Source: Propionibacteriaceae bacterium
Lineage (GTDB): Bacteria > Actinomycetota > Actinomycetes > Propionibacteriales > Propionibacteriaceae
Length of the DNA stretch: 64,000 nucleotides
Assembly: GCA_009780915.1 (NCBI GenBank)
Contig: WQZD01000006.1
Location: 1 to 64,000, forward strand
Reading direction: 5' to 3'
Shown here: one piece after another, positions 16,872 to 26,237 of the stretch
How the letters are laid out: every line of letters begins with the position of its first letter
How positions within the stretch are numbered: the first letter of the stretch is position 1
The notes under the pieces: generated by a model
Told to the model about the DNA's origin: nothing
The model's input: the letters and a program-made list of their open reading frames with translations, nothing else
The model's database searches: none
Program-made: the position numbers and the translations under genes

Positions 16872-17508
16872 TTCTGGACGTTATCGAGTCGTCATCGTGG
16901 ACGACCATGCGATGTTGCGCACAGGGGTGCGCACTGAGATATCATCGGCCGTCGATGTGGTGGGCGAGGGGGAGGACGTCGCCACGGGGGTGGCCGCCAT
17001 CCGGGCCGAGCAGCCGGACGTCGTCCTGCTGGACGTGCATCTGCCCGGCGGAGGAGGGGCGGAAGTGATGCGCCAGGTGGGTCTGGCTCAGACCAAGTTC
17101 CTGGCGTTGTCGGTCTCCGACGCGGCCGAGGACGTCATCGGCACCATCCGCGCCGGCGCGCGTGGGTACGTCACCAAATCCATCTCCGGCCCCGACCTGA
17201 TCGACGCCATCTGCCGCGTGGCGGAGGGCGACGCCGTGTTCTCGCCCCGGCTGGCGGGGTTCGTCCTCGACGCGTTCTCCGGGTCGATCGAAGTCACCTC
17301 GGTGGACGAGGACCTCGATCGGCTATCCACCAGGGAGCAGGAGGTGATGCGTCTCATCGCGCGGGGGTACTCGTACCGCGAGGTGGCGCGTGAGCTCTTC
17401 ATCTCGGTGAAAACCGTGGAGACCCATGTGTCCTCGGTCTTGAGGAAGCTTCAATTGTCGAACCGACACCAACTGACCCGCTGGGCGACCGACCGCAAGC
17501 TGGTGTGA
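16864..17508 (+). CDS. NarL/LuxR-family response regulator (MacR-like)
   Basis: 214 aa. The receiver domain has acidic residues DD in VIVDDH, phosphoacceptor Asp57 (VVLLDVHLP) and Lys in YVTKSISG. The LuxR-type helix-turn-helix occupies about 145-205 (LSTREQEVMRLIARGYSYREVARELFISVKTVETHVSSVLRKL). ATG 16864 follows AAGGAG and overlaps the kinase stop. It is presumably phosphorylated by the PspC-domain kinase and likely controls the divergent PspC genes, as in MacRS; that is inference from layout. A strong hairpin follows. Confidence 0.93.
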   Translation: MADSGRYRVVIVDDHAMLRTGVRTEISSAVDVVGEGEDVATGVAAIRAEQPDVVLLDVHLPGGGGAEVMRQVGLAQTKFLALSVSDAAEDVIGTIRAGARGYVTKSISGPDLIDAICRVAEGDAVFSPRLAGFVLDAFSGSIEVTSVDEDLDRLSTREQEVMRLIARGYSYREVARELFISVKTVETHVSSVLRKLQLSNRHQLTRWATDRKLV

Positions 17509-17534
17509 GCCGCAGCCTGGGCTGGGACCAAAAA

Positions 17535-17564
17535 AATCGGCCCCGCGCGACCGCGGGACCGATT
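17535..17564. terminator. Bidirectional intrinsic terminator between response regulator and GlsB-type gene
   Basis: A 13-bp stem with one mismatch (17535-17547 with 17552-17564) and a CGAC loop. An A-run at 17530-17536 gives a U-tail on the minus strand; the plus-strand side has only a short TT. It sits between convergent genes. Confidence 0.7.
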
Positions 17565-17584
17565 CTTCCGAGGTGATCAGAGGG

Positions 17585-17845
17585 TCACTTGGCGCGACCG
17601 GTGACCATGCCCCACACCACCAGGACCAACGCCGATCCGGCGATGGAGATGACCCAGGTGCGCAGGTCCCAGAACGTGCCGAGGGACACATGGAGGAAGT
17701 TCGAGGACAGCCAGCCGCCGACAACGGCGCCGAGGACGCCGCAGACGATGGCGGGGATGAGCCCACCGCCGATCCGACCAGGGACGAGGGCGCGGGCCAC
17801 CATGCCGGCGATGGCGCCGAGGATCAGAAATGCAATAATTCCCAT
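17585..17845 (-). CDS. GlsB/YeaQ/YmgE family stress-response membrane protein
   Basis: 86 aa, three hydrophobic segments: MGIIAFLILGAIAGMVARAL, then IPAIVCGVLGAVVGGWLSS, then WVISIAGSALVLVVWGMVTG. The family (transglycosylase-associated protein) is small, glycine-rich and often stress-induced; its molecular role is unclear. The start at 17845 fits the family N-terminus; the frame is open further upstream but has no homology. Convergent with the response regulator. Confidence 0.88.
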   Translation of the reverse strand: MGIIAFLILGAIAGMVARALVPGRIGGGLIPAIVCGVLGAVVGGWLSSNFLHVSLGTFWDLRTWVISIAGSALVLVVWGMVTGRAK

Positions 17846-18037
17846 ACCTGCCAGTGTACGTGACCTATGCCAGCGAACACAGGACACCGGACCCTGGACC
17901 GTCCCTGATGCCGTCCCCAGATGGTCCTGAGTCGCGCCGCGTGGGCGGGTCCGGGCACGGCCACGGACATCGACTTCCCGGATGGCACGAGTCGGTTGTG
18001 GCCGTCCATTGCGACGGGCCGTAAAGTTAGTGGCCTC

Positions 18038-20758
18038 ATGGATGACCTGTTCGACGATACCTTCTCCGCCTTCGACGTGGAGTCCTTGTTCGCCACCTCG
18101 GCGCAGCCGCCCGCGAGTCCCGCTGTGGAGCCGCCCCCGTACACCCATGCGTACCCCCAGGTGGAGCCACCTCCGTACACCCATGCGTACCCCCAGGTGG
18201 AGCCGGACGAGGACATCCCCGAGTACCTCCCGGCGCAGCCGCCCGCCCGCGCCCAGGCCGTGTCCGCGGACTTCGACCAAGACCCCCTGTTGGACGGGTT
18301 GAACCCGCCCCAACGCGAGGCCGTGATCCACTGGGGGTCGCCCGTCCTAGTGGTGGCCGGCGCCGGCTCGGGCAAGACCCGAGTGCTGACCCGGCGGATC
18401 GCGTACCTCATCGGCCGCCGCAACGTCCATCCCGGATCGATTCTGGCCATCACCTTCACCAACAAGGCCGCCGCCGAGATGCGCGAGCGCGTCGACGACC
18501 TCGTCGGCAACCAGGCCCGGTTCATGTGGGTGGCGACCTTCCACAGCGCATGCGTGCGGATCCTGCGCGCGGACATCGATAAATTGGGAATGTCCAAGTC
18601 CTTCTCGATCTACGACGACGCGGATTCCAAGCGCCTGGTCGGAAGCATCCTCAAAGAGAGGAACATCGACCAGAAGAAGTTCCCGGTGCGGATGATCCGC
18701 TCGTGGATCTCCGACCAGAAGAACGCCCTCGTCGGTCCCGAGCAGGCGATGGAGATGAACACCTCCTTCCCTCAGGACCTCTTCGCCGAGGTGTACGTCG
18801 AGTACCAGTTGCGGCTGAGACGAGCCGAGGCGCTGGACTTCGATGATCTGCTCATGACCACCGTGCACCTCCTGCGCGACTTCCCGCAGGTGCGCGACCA
18901 CTACCGACGCCGGTTCCGGCACGTGCTGGTCGACGAGTACCAGGACACCAACCAGGCGCAGTACGTCATGATCCACCTGCTGTGCACGGCGGGCGACGAC
19001 GGCCTCGCCGCGCCCGAGTTGCTGGTGGTGGGCGACTCCGACCAGTCCATCTACGCCTTCCGCGGCGCGTCGATCCAGAACATCCTCAACTTCAACCAGG
19101 ACTTCCCCGGCGCGGCGACCATCCAGTTGGAGCAGAACTACCGGTCCACCCAGAACATCTTGTCGGCGGCGAACGCCCTCATCCAGAACAACACGGGACG
19201 CCCGGAGAAGAACTTGTGGACGGACGCCGGCGAAGGGGCGAAGATCACGGGGTACGTGGCCGACACCGAGCACGACGAGGCTCGGTTCATCGCCGACGAG
19301 GTGGCACGCCTGTCGGCCGCCGGCGAGTCGCGGTACTCCGACACGGCGGTCTTCTACCGTACCAACGCCCAGTCCCGCGCGATCGAAGAGGTCTTCGTTC
19401 GCATGGGACTGCCGTACAAAATCGTGGGCGGGGTGAAGTTCTACGAACGTCGGGAGGTGCGCGACGCCATCGCGTACCTGCGCGCCCTGGCCAATCCGGC
19501 CGACGACGTCAGCGTCGAGCGCATCCTCAACGTGCCCAAGCGTGGGATCGGCGCGACCACCGAGGAGGTGGTCCGCTCGTACGCTCGGTCCGCCTCGATC
19601 CCCATGACCACGGCGCTGGAGCAGGCCTCGTCCATCCCCGGTCTGGGCGCCCGTGCCCTCACACCGCTCACCGACTTCGCCGAGGTGATGGCCCGGCATC
19701 GCGCCATGGTGGCCGAGGGGGCGCCCGCCGATGAGGTTCTCACGTCCATCCTCGACCAGTCGGGGTACGTCGAGTCCTTGAAGTCCTCCGGCGACCCCCA
19801 AGACGAGACCCGGCTGGAGAACCTGGCCGAGTTGATCCGTGTGGCGCGCGAGTTCGTCAGCCAGGCCCATGAGATCGACATCACTCCGGGCGACGAACTG
19901 ACCCACGACGACGACCCCCTCGCCGGGGACGACGCCGCGTGGATCTCTCCAGGGGCGTCCGGATCCTCTCAGGCGGTCCCCGGCTCCGCGGCGACGCTGT
20001 TCGAGATTCCCGGGCAGGCGGTCCACGACCCGGGCCACACGGCTTCTTTCGAGGACGGGGTGAGCCTGCTCGGCGCCCCCGAGCCCGACGATTCCCTGGC
20101 CGCCTTCCTGGAGAGGATCGCGCTGAGCTCCGACTCGGACGAGATCCCCGGAGTCGGCGAGGGCACCGTCACCCTGATGACCCTCCACACGGCCAAGGGG
20201 CTGGAGTTCGACACCGTCTTCGTCACCGGCTTCGAGGACGGTCTGTTCCCGCACGAGCGCACCCACTCCGATCCCAGCCAGATGGAGGAGGAGCGCCGCC
20301 TGGCGTACGTGGGGCTGACGCGGGCCCGCAAGCGCCTGTACATCACCCGGGCGACCGTGCGCACCATGTGGGGCACTCCGTCCTACAACCCTCCCAGCCG
20401 CTTCTTGGCGGAGATCCCCGAGATCCTGATGGACTGGCGCCGCCTGGACCGTGTCGCGACCTGGGACGTGTCGTCTCGGACCAGCGCTGGTCATCGCTCG
20501 ACGTCGTCCCCGTCCGCCGGGTCGAGTCGAGGATCGTCGATGGGCTCGTCCACCTCGTTCCAGAGCCGCTCGACCACCGCCCGGCCGAAGAAGACCCCCG
20601 TCCTCGCCGCCGGAGACCAAGTCCTGCACACGACCTTCGGTCTGGGCACGGTGAAGGCAGTCACCGGGTCCGGGGACCAGGCGCGCGCCGAAGTGGACTT
20701 CGGGTCGTACGGGGTGAAGCTCCTCTCCGTCATCCACGCTCCCATAGAAAAGCTCTAG
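18038..20758 (+). CDS. pcrA: ATP-dependent DNA helicase PcrA/UvrD1
   Basis: 906 aa superfamily 1A 3'-5' helicase for nucleotide-excision repair and clearing of RNA polymerase. ATG 18038 is preceded by TAAAGT. Residues 1-85 are a non-conserved acidic, proline-rich extension with two VEPPPYTHAYPQ units. Helicase motifs follow: Walker A VAGAGSGKTRV (about 106-116), VDEYQDTNQAQY (motif II), VVGDSDQSIYAFRGA (III), YRS (IV) and VTLMTLHTAKGLEFDTVFVTGFEDGLFPH (V), then AYVGLTRARK (VI). An acidic insert precedes motif V. The C-terminus is the Tudor-like domain DQVLHTTFGLGTVKAV ... KLLSVIHAPIEKL. Confidence 0.95.
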   Translation: MDDLFDDTFSAFDVESLFATSAQPPASPAVEPPPYTHAYPQVEPPPYTHAYPQVEPDEDIPEYLPAQPPARAQAVSADFDQDPLLDGLNPPQREAVIHWGSPVLVVAGAGSGKTRVLTRRIAYLIGRRNVHPGSILAITFTNKAAAEMRERVDDLVGNQARFMWVATFHSACVRILRADIDKLGMSKSFSIYDDADSKRLVGSILKERNIDQKKFPVRMIRSWISDQKNALVGPEQAMEMNTSFPQDLFAEVYVEYQLRLRRAEALDFDDLLMTTVHLLRDFPQVRDHYRRRFRHVLVDEYQDTNQAQYVMIHLLCTAGDDGLAAPELLVVGDSDQSIYAFRGASIQNILNFNQDFPGAATIQLEQNYRSTQNILSAANALIQNNTGRPEKNLWTDAGEGAKITGYVADTEHDEARFIADEVARLSAAGESRYSDTAVFYRTNAQSRAIEEVFVRMGLPYKIVGGVKFYERREVRDAIAYLRALANPADDVSVERILNVPKRGIGATTEEVVRSYARSASIPMTTALEQASSIPGLGARALTPLTDFAEVMARHRAMVAEGAPADEVLTSILDQSGYVESLKSSGDPQDETRLENLAELIRVAREFVSQAHEIDITPGDELTHDDDPLAGDDAAWISPGASGSSQAVPGSAATLFEIPGQAVHDPGHTASFEDGVSLLGAPEPDDSLAAFLERIALSSDSDEIPGVGEGTVTLMTLHTAKGLEFDTVFVTGFEDGLFPHERTHSDPSQMEEERRLAYVGLTRARKRLYITRATVRTMWGTPSYNPPSRFLAEIPEILMDWRRLDRVATWDVSSRTSAGHRSTSSPSAGSSRGSSMGSSTSFQSRSTTARPKKTPVLAAGDQVLHTTFGLGTVKAVTGSGDQARAEVDFGSYGVKLLSVIHAPIEKL
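18125..18204 (+). repeat. 36-bp tandem repeat inside pcrA
   Basis: Two full units (18125-18160, 18161-18196) and 8 nt of a third, differing at two bases, encode the duplicated VEPPPYTHAYPQ motif. The unit length keeps frame. Confidence 0.85.
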
Positions 20759-20825
20759 GCGTGGATGTGATGGTGGTGCGCGTGGGAACCGGGTCACGAG
20801 GACCCCTGACAGGAAGAATGGCACA

Positions 20826-22901
20826 GTGACCCGCGAAGATTCCCTCGGATCTCGGCTCACCGTCGAGACGTATGAGCCACCCGCCCCGGCGCGTAAAGCC
20901 ACCATGTCGTGGTGGATCGCCGCGATCGGCGGCGCGGGGGTGTGCGCTCTCGGAGGTTGGGCGCTGATCACCGCCCTGGCACTGGTCTCCCACCTGGCTG
21001 CGACCGGCGCCGCCTCCGGGTCGGAACTGCGGTTCGCGACCCAGGTGTGGCTGCTGGCCCATGGGGGAGTGCTCCAGTCCGGCGGGGTGCGCATCACCTT
21101 GGTCCCCCTCGTCATCACGGCGTTGGTGGCCCTCGGCCTGCACGGCGTCGCGAGCTACGCCGGGAAACAGATGAGGCTGTCATCCGGCGCCGACCGGGAG
21201 CCCGGACTGGGCGTCCTGGCTGTCACCGGGACGCTGACCGGGTCGTACGTCGTCGTGGTGACTATCGCCTCCCTCGTCACCGACCCGTCCAGCCTGCGGG
21301 CCGCAGTGGGGGCAGGCGCCCTCGCCGCCGTCATGGGATTCGTGGGCGCTCGTCGAGGGATGAAGTGGGACTTCTTCCATGCCTGGCCGGTGTGGAGCCG
21401 GGCCGTCCCTCGTGCCATCGGGGCATCCGTCCTGGTCGCCCTCGTCGGTGGCGTCGTGGTCTTCTTGGCCGGGTTGATCTCGCATCGTGACCAAATCGTC
21501 TCGATGACTGAACAATTGCATCCCGGATGGGCCGGGGGGATCGTCCTGGTCCTCGTCCAGCTCTGTTACGCCCTCACCATCGTCGTGTGGTCGATGTCCT
21601 GGTCCTTCGGGCCGGGGTTCACTTTGGGCGACGGATCGGTGGTCTCGCTGATGGGGTCCCACGTCGGGCTTCTCCCCGCTTTCCCGGTCACCGCAGCCCT
21701 GCCCTCGGGGACCACGTCACTGGGCACGTTGGGCTGGCTGATCTTCCCCGTCGCCGCTGGCGCCACGTCGGCGCTCATGGTCTTACGGGCGCGCCCGAGG
21801 GCCCGCTTCGACGAGACCGCCCTCGTCGGGGGGTTGTCGGGAGTCCTGTCGGGATTCGCTGTGGTCGCCTTGGCGGGCGTCACACGAGGCAGCCTCGGGG
21901 TGTCCCGTCTCGCGGACATCGGGCCCTTGTTGACCCCGCTGCTGATCATCGCGCCCTGTCTCATGGGCCTGGCCGGGGCGGTCACGGGACTGATCGCCGG
22001 GTTGGTGCGCCGTCCCGTCGGGGACGCCGATCCCCGCTGGTGGGCCCGGTGGGGCGCAGAATCCGCCGACGCCGGTCCGGCCGATCAGGAGACCGTGGGC
22101 ATCCGTGGGATACCTCTGGGTGGGAGCGACCGTACGTTCTCCGCCATGCGCACGGTGGACCCTCCTGGCCAGCGAGGTGTGCCGGTCGCCGAGAGCGGTG
22201 ACACGACAAGGGTGGTGCGACCCGGCGGCTCGGCGGGTCGGGACGAGTCGACGGTCCCAGCTGGGCCGCGCCCTGAGGGCGGACCGCGACGCGACGCCAC
22301 AACGATCGACCCCGATATGGGTGGCGAGTCCAGTCAGACGGTCGTCGTGCCGGGTCCCCGTGGCGGACATGGCCAGACGAACGTCGTGCCGGGTCCTCGT
22401 GGCGAGTCCAGTCAGACGGTCGTCGTGCCGGGCCACGGCAGTCCACGATCAGCGACGACGGGCGACCCTGCGCCACGCAAGGGTGAGACGACCACCCTGA
22501 CCGCCGTCCTTGCCCGTATGAGCGCCCGACCGGCGCCAGAGCCGACCCACGATGACGCCGGTATGGACGAGACGCGTACGCCAGAGGCCGGAGGGGCTGG
22601 CCGTACCCCCGAGACGCCCGCCCGACCGGGACTATCCGCGAAGTTGGCCGGATTCTTGGAGCGTGCCCGGCATGCGAAGGGTCGTGTGAGCTCCGATGCC
22701 GCTTCCTCCACCCCCGTGGCGACCGCCGGTGAAGAGACAACCTCGAACGAGCCCACGGAACGTGCCCCCCGGGACGGCGCCGAGCAGACTCGCACTACTG
22801 CCCACGCCGACCCGAAGGGAACCGACCCGGCTGAACCCACACAACGGGTCGTCCCCCAAGACGAGCAACCCGCCATCGACTTCCACGCCAGCGAGCGGTG
22901 A
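20826..22901 (+). CDS. perM: PerM-like multi-span membrane protein (DUF6350)
   Basis: 691 aa, GTG start after an AGGAAG site. About ten hydrophobic segments fill residues 25-400 (for instance IAAIGGAGVCALGGWALITALALV and LIIAPCLMGLAGAVTGLIAGLV). The C-terminal 290 residues are polar, Pro/Thr/Arg-rich and partly repetitive, presumably cytoplasmic. The place directly upstream of purN-purH matches mycobacterial Rv0955 (PerM), a divisome-stabilising protein, and the topology fits. Here a toxin-antitoxin pair separates it from purN. The cell-division role is taken from the mycobacterial member. Confidence 0.72.
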   Translation: MTREDSLGSRLTVETYEPPAPARKATMSWWIAAIGGAGVCALGGWALITALALVSHLAATGAASGSELRFATQVWLLAHGGVLQSGGVRITLVPLVITALVALGLHGVASYAGKQMRLSSGADREPGLGVLAVTGTLTGSYVVVVTIASLVTDPSSLRAAVGAGALAAVMGFVGARRGMKWDFFHAWPVWSRAVPRAIGASVLVALVGGVVVFLAGLISHRDQIVSMTEQLHPGWAGGIVLVLVQLCYALTIVVWSMSWSFGPGFTLGDGSVVSLMGSHVGLLPAFPVTAALPSGTTSLGTLGWLIFPVAAGATSALMVLRARPRARFDETALVGGLSGVLSGFAVVALAGVTRGSLGVSRLADIGPLLTPLLIIAPCLMGLAGAVTGLIAGLVRRPVGDADPRWWARWGAESADAGPADQETVGIRGIPLGGSDRTFSAMRTVDPPGQRGVPVAESGDTTRVVRPGGSAGRDESTVPAGPRPEGGPRRDATTIDPDMGGESSQTVVVPGPRGGHGQTNVVPGPRGESSQTVVVPGHGSPRSATTGDPAPRKGETTTLTAVLARMSARPAPEPTHDDAGMDETRTPEAGGAGRTPETPARPGLSAKLAGFLERARHAKGRVSSDAASSTPVATAGEETTSNEPTERAPRDGAEQTRTTAHADPKGTDPAEPTQRVVPQDEQPAIDFHASER
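22321..22432 (+). repeat. 34-bp exact direct repeat in the perM tail
   Basis: The same 34 bp occur at 22321-22354 and 22399-22432 (period 78 bp = 26 codons), encoding the GESSQTVVVPG motif twice with a related unit between them. Confidence 0.85.
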
Positions 22902-22949
22902 TCGGCGACCAAACGCTGTGTCTGGGGACAGTCGTATGACCGCACACTC

Positions 22950-22979
22950 TTGATATCCGACCAGGTCGGCGACTAGTCT
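22950..22979 (+). promoter_or_regulatory. Promoter and operator of the first toxin-antitoxin module
   Basis: TTGATA (22950-22955) and TAGTCT (22974-22979) are 18 bp apart, and the antitoxin ATG follows after 6 nt. A perfect palindrome CCGACC-A-GGTCGG (22957-22969) fills the spacer, as expected for autorepression by the antitoxin. Confidence 0.6.
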
Positions 22980-22985
22980 ATTTTT

Positions 22986-23222
22986 ATGACGATCAGTATC
23001 GGCGCCTATGAGGCCAAGACGCATCTCGCCAGACTTTTGGATGAGGTGGCTGCCGGACGTACCTACGCGATCACCAAACATGGACGTGAAGTGGCCAGAC
23101 TCGTCCCTCCGACTCAGATGACGCCTGGCGCTGCCGCGGCGCAGTTGCGACAGGCGCGTCAGGGACTGTGCCTGGACGGTGTGACAGCAGCCGATCTCGT
23201 GGCGGAGGGGCGCCGCTGGTGA
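22986..23222 (+). CDS. Type II antitoxin, Phd/YefM family
   Basis: 78 aa. The Phd fold is seen in ISIGAYEAKTHLARLLDEVAAGRTYAITKHGREVARLVPP; the C-terminal 30 residues would wrap the toxin. It has no Shine-Dalgarno and starts 6 nt after a -10 box, so the mRNA is probably leaderless. The stop overlaps the toxin GTG (GTGA). It likely binds the palindrome in its own promoter. Confidence 0.88.
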   Translation: MTISIGAYEAKTHLARLLDEVAAGRTYAITKHGREVARLVPPTQMTPGAAAAQLRQARQGLCLDGVTAADLVAEGRRW

Positions 23223-23647
23223 GTATCGTTGTTGACACGTCGGTGACGTTGGCCTGGGTCTTCGAGGACGAAGGGACGCCGGCCACTGAGGAGTTGCTCG
23301 ATCGGGTATGTGAAGAAGGTGGCGTCGTGCCATCCTTGTGGCAATACGAGGTCAGCAACGCTGTGCTGACTGCTGTACGAAGAGAGAGGCTGGACAAAGC
23401 GGCGGCCACACATCTGTTAACGCTTCTGGGCCAACTCAACCTGCGCGTGGAGCAGGCAGGAATGGACATGGCTCGCGTTCTGGAATTGGCGGCGTCGTCG
23501 GGCTTGACCGCGTATGACGCGGCCTATCTGGATGTGGCCATGACTCTCGGCGTGCCATTGGCGACCTTGGACAACCGTCTTGCTCGCGCGGCTGAGGCCG
23601 TGGGGGTTTCTGTGCTCCCGAGTACGCCGACCGGCCGCGCTCTTTAG
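23219..23647 (+). CDS. VapC-like PIN-domain toxin
   Basis: 142 aa PIN-domain ribonuclease. Acidic metal-binding residues are visible in VVDTSVTLAWVFEDE (first Asp), SLWQYEVSNAV (Glu) and TAYDAAYLDVAM / ATLDNRLARAA (C-terminal Asps). GTG 23219 is coupled to the antitoxin. Members cleave tRNA or rRNA; the target here is unknown. The pair interrupts the conserved perM-purN neighbourhood. Confidence 0.9.
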   Translation: MSIVVDTSVTLAWVFEDEGTPATEELLDRVCEEGGVVPSLWQYEVSNAVLTAVRRERLDKAAATHLLTLLGQLNLRVEQAGMDMARVLELAASSGLTAYDAAYLDVAMTLGVPLATLDNRLARAAEAVGVSVLPSTPTGRAL

Positions 23648-23653
23648 TACAGT
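23648..23653 (+). promoter_or_regulatory. -10 box of a leaderless purN transcript
   Basis: TACAGT lies 7 nt before GTG 23661, overlapping the toxin stop codon (TAG at 23645-23647). No Shine-Dalgarno is present, so purN-purH keeps its own promoter although a toxin gene was placed before it. Confidence 0.45.
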
Positions 23654-23660
23654 TATCCCT

Positions 23661-24233
23661 GTGCCTCTGCGTTGCGTTGTCTTGATCTCAGGGACGGGCA
23701 CCCTCCTCCAAGCCCTCCTCGATTCCATCAGCCATGGCGGCGTGCCCGCCGAGGTGGTCGCCGTCGGGGCGGATCGACAGGCGGAAGGCCTTGTCAGGGC
23801 CGAGTCCGCAGGGATTCCCACGTTCGTCCATCCCCTCGCCAGAGGCGGAGACCGTGACGAGTGGGACCGAGAGTTGACCGACCTCGTCGCGTCCTTCGAC
23901 CCTGACCTGGTCATCTCGGCCGGCTTCATGAAGCTGGTGGGGAGCGCCTTCCTGTCCCGCTTCTCTGGGCGGCTCATCAACACGCACCCGGCGCTGCTGC
24001 CCAGTTTTCCTGGCGCGCACGCGGTACGCGACGCTCTGGAGGCCGGGGTGAAAGTCACGGGGTGCACGGTGTTCGCGGTCGATGAAGGCGTCGACACCGG
24101 ACCGATCATCGCCCAGGAGGCGGTGGCAGTGCTCCCCGGCGACGACGAGGAGACGTTGCACGAACGGATTAAACAAGTAGAGAGACGACTTCTCGTTGAT
24201 GTCGTCAAGGGATGGAAGGATGATCATGAGTGA
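23661..24233 (+). CDS. purN: Phosphoribosylglycinamide formyltransferase
   Basis: 190 aa. Transfers formyl from 10-formyl-THF to GAR in purine synthesis. Motifs: [18 protein letters not shown] at the N-terminus (GTGT where most family members read GSGS), the folate/catalytic stretch [46 protein letters not shown] with catalytic Asn-His-Asp in place. GTG 23661 is chosen by homology and a -10 box 7 nt upstream. The stop overlaps purH by 8 nt. Confidence 0.94.
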   Translation: MPLRCVVLISGTGTLLQALLDSISHGGVPAEVVAVGADRQAEGLVRAESAGIPTFVHPLARGGDRDEWDRELTDLVASFDPDLVISAGFMKLVGSAFLSRFSGRLINTHPALLPSFPGAHAVRDALEAGVKVTGCTVFAVDEGVDTGPIIAQEAVAVLPGDDEETLHERIKQVERRLLVDVVKGWKDDHE

Positions 24234-25767
24234 TCGAATCGTGATTCGACGGGCTCTGGTGAGCGTGTACGACAAGACGGGGCTGGCGGATCTCGGGCGC
24301 GCCCTGGCCGGGCATGGTGTGGAGATCGTCTCCACCGGCTCGACGGCGTCCATGCTGGCCGACGCCGGTGTGCCGGTCGTGCCGGTGGAGGAGGTGACCG
24401 GGTTCCAGGAGTGCCTGGACGGGAGGGTGAAGACCCTGCACCCGAAGATCCATGCCGGGATCCTCGCCGACCGGCGCCTGCCCTCCCATGTGGACCAGTT
24501 GCGCGACATGGGGGTGGCCCCCTTCGACCTCGTCGTGTCCAACCTGTACCCATTCACGGACACGGTCGCGTCGGGCGCCGACCAGGACCAGTGCGTCGAA
24601 CAGATCGACATCGGCGGGCCGAGCATGGTGCGCGCGGCGGCGAAGAACCACCCGAGCGTGGCCGTGGTCACTTCCCCGGACCAGTACGCCCAGGTGCTCG
24701 ACGCCCTCGACGCTGGCGGTTTCACCCTGGCGCAACGCCAACAGCTCGCCAAGCGGGCTTTCATCCACACGGCGACCTACGACGTCGCCGTCGCGACATG
24801 GATGACGGAGGTCTTCCCCTCCGACCAGGCGTGGTCCGACTGGATCGGCCAGACGTACAGCCTCGCCCATCCGCTGAGGTACGGCGAGAACTCCCACCAA
24901 GCCGCGGCTCTGTACGTGGCCGGCGGCGGACTCGCCGAGGCCACCCAGCTCGGCGGCAAGGAGATGAGCTTCAACAACTACACCGACACGGAAGCGGCGT
25001 ACCGAGCCTGCTATGACTTCGACGCGCCCACGGTGGCCATCATCAAGCACGCCAACCCGTGCGGGATCGCGTCGGGCGAGACCATCGCGGAGGCCCATCG
25101 CAAGGCCCACGCCTGCGACCCCCTGTCCGCGTACGGGGGCGTCGTGGCGGCCAACCGGGAGGTCACCATGGAGATGGCGCTCGGGTTGAAGGAGATCTTC
25201 ACCGAGGTCATCGTCGCGCCGGGGTACGAGGCCGACGCCTTGGCCCAGCTGCAGAAGAAGAAGAACCTGCGGATCCTGGTCGCCGGCCCCTATGCGCCCG
25301 CCCCCCACGAGGTGCGCCCGATCTCGGGCGGCGTCCTCGTCCAGGACCCCGACCTGATCGACGCCGCCGGGGACGATCCCGCTCACTGGGAGCTCAAAGC
25401 CGGACCGGCTGTGGACGCGGCCACCCTGGCGGACCTGGAGTTCGCGTGGAGGGCCGTGCGTGCGGTCAAGTCCAACGCCATCCTGCTGGCCCACGACCAG
25501 GCGTCGGTCGGCGTGGGCATGGGTCAGGTCAACCGGGTGGACTCCTGCCGTCTGGCTGTCGAGCGCGCGGGGGAGCGGGCCGCCGGTTCAGTCGCAGCCT
25601 CGGACGCCTTCTTCCCCTTCACGGACGGCCCCCAGTTGCTGTTCGACGCCGGGGTCCGGGCCATCGTCGAGCCGGGCGGCTCGATCCACGACGATGACAT
25701 GATCACCGCCTGCGAGCAGGCCGGGGTGTCGTTGTACTTCTCCGGGACTCGGCACTTCTTCCACTGA
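24226..25767 (+). CDS. purH: Bifunctional AICAR formyltransferase / IMP cyclohydrolase
   Basis: 513 aa enzyme for the last two steps of IMP synthesis. N-terminal MGS-like IMP cyclohydrolase domain ([46 protein letters not shown]) and C-terminal AICAR formyltransferase ([32 protein letters not shown] and the final FSGTRHFFH). ATG 24226 follows GGAAGGA; ATG 24220 is a weaker alternative. It overlaps purN. The 3' flank carries a copy of the rhodanese gene end. Confidence 0.96.
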   Translation: MSDRIVIRRALVSVYDKTGLADLGRALAGHGVEIVSTGSTASMLADAGVPVVPVEEVTGFQECLDGRVKTLHPKIHAGILADRRLPSHVDQLRDMGVAPFDLVVSNLYPFTDTVASGADQDQCVEQIDIGGPSMVRAAAKNHPSVAVVTSPDQYAQVLDALDAGGFTLAQRQQLAKRAFIHTATYDVAVATWMTEVFPSDQAWSDWIGQTYSLAHPLRYGENSHQAAALYVAGGGLAEATQLGGKEMSFNNYTDTEAAYRACYDFDAPTVAIIKHANPCGIASGETIAEAHRKAHACDPLSAYGGVVAANREVTMEMALGLKEIFTEVIVAPGYEADALAQLQKKKNLRILVAGPYAPAPHEVRPISGGVLVQDPDLIDAAGDDPAHWELKAGPAVDAATLADLEFAWRAVRAVKSNAILLAHDQASVGVGMGQVNRVDSCRLAVERAGERAAGSVAASDAFFPFTDGPQLLFDAGVRAIVEPGGSIHDDDMITACEQAGVSLYFSGTRHFFH

Positions 25768-25782
25768 GGTCGATCCCCTGGA

Positions 25783-25826
25783 CGGGACCTCAGGCGCCGT
25801 ACGCCACCGGCACGCCGGTCGCGGCC
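25783..25826. repeat. Copy A of a 44-bp direct repeat (rhodanese 3' end)
   Basis: 41 of 44 bases match 26655-26698, which holds the last 12 codons (stop included) of the rhodanese gene. On the minus strand this copy still reads AATGVPVAYGA-stop, but no gene body precedes it. The toxin-antitoxin pair lies exactly between the two copies. Confidence 0.85.
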
Positions 25827-25838
25827 GTCACCGCGCCG

Positions 25839-26237
25839 TCACGTCACGAGCGTGGCGACGGGGTGTTGCCGAGCGAGTTTGACGTCGAAGGTCCAAAGAG
25901 GGGTCGCGTCACAGGCGCGGGCCTGGTCGGCGATGAGACAGTCCTCGAGCGACAACTTGGGGTGCGCGACGTACCGCCGCATGCTCGATGCGATCAGATC
26001 TCGGGGGCAGATGACGGACTCGATGTCCATGACCCACCCGACGATGGCGGCGGCCTGGGGCCGAGTCATGGCGTAATGGCTTGTCAGGGCATGCACGAAC
26101 TCCGCGATGACGAGAAGACTGACGAGAAAACGACGGTCGGGGTCGGCCAGGAGCACGCGCGCTCGGCGTGTCTGCTCATCCCCGAGATCGATGGCGGCAC
26201 GGAGAAGGACGTTGGTGTCGACCGACTCGGTGGTCAT
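25839..26237 (-). CDS. PIN-domain toxin of the second toxin-antitoxin module
   Basis: 132 aa PIN domain: first Asp in SVDTNVLLRAAID, Glu in LVIAEFVHAL, later acidic residues in LSLEDCLIADQA and TFDVKLA. It starts at ATG 26237, overlapping the antitoxin stop by 4 nt. A likely ribonuclease with unknown target. Different in sequence from the PIN toxin at 23.2 kb. Confidence 0.88.
   Translation of the reverse strand: MTTESVDTNVLLRAAIDLGDEQTRRARVLLADPDRRFLVSLLVIAEFVHALTSHYAMTRPQAAAIVGWVMDIESVICPRDLIASSMRRYVAHPKLSLEDCLIADQARACDATPLWTFDVKLARQHPVATLVT

Noticed and set aside
18347..21118. Very long open frame on the minus strand opposite pcrA
   Set aside because: Composition is that of an antisense shadow in GC-rich DNA; no protein-family features, while the plus strand encodes a complete helicase.
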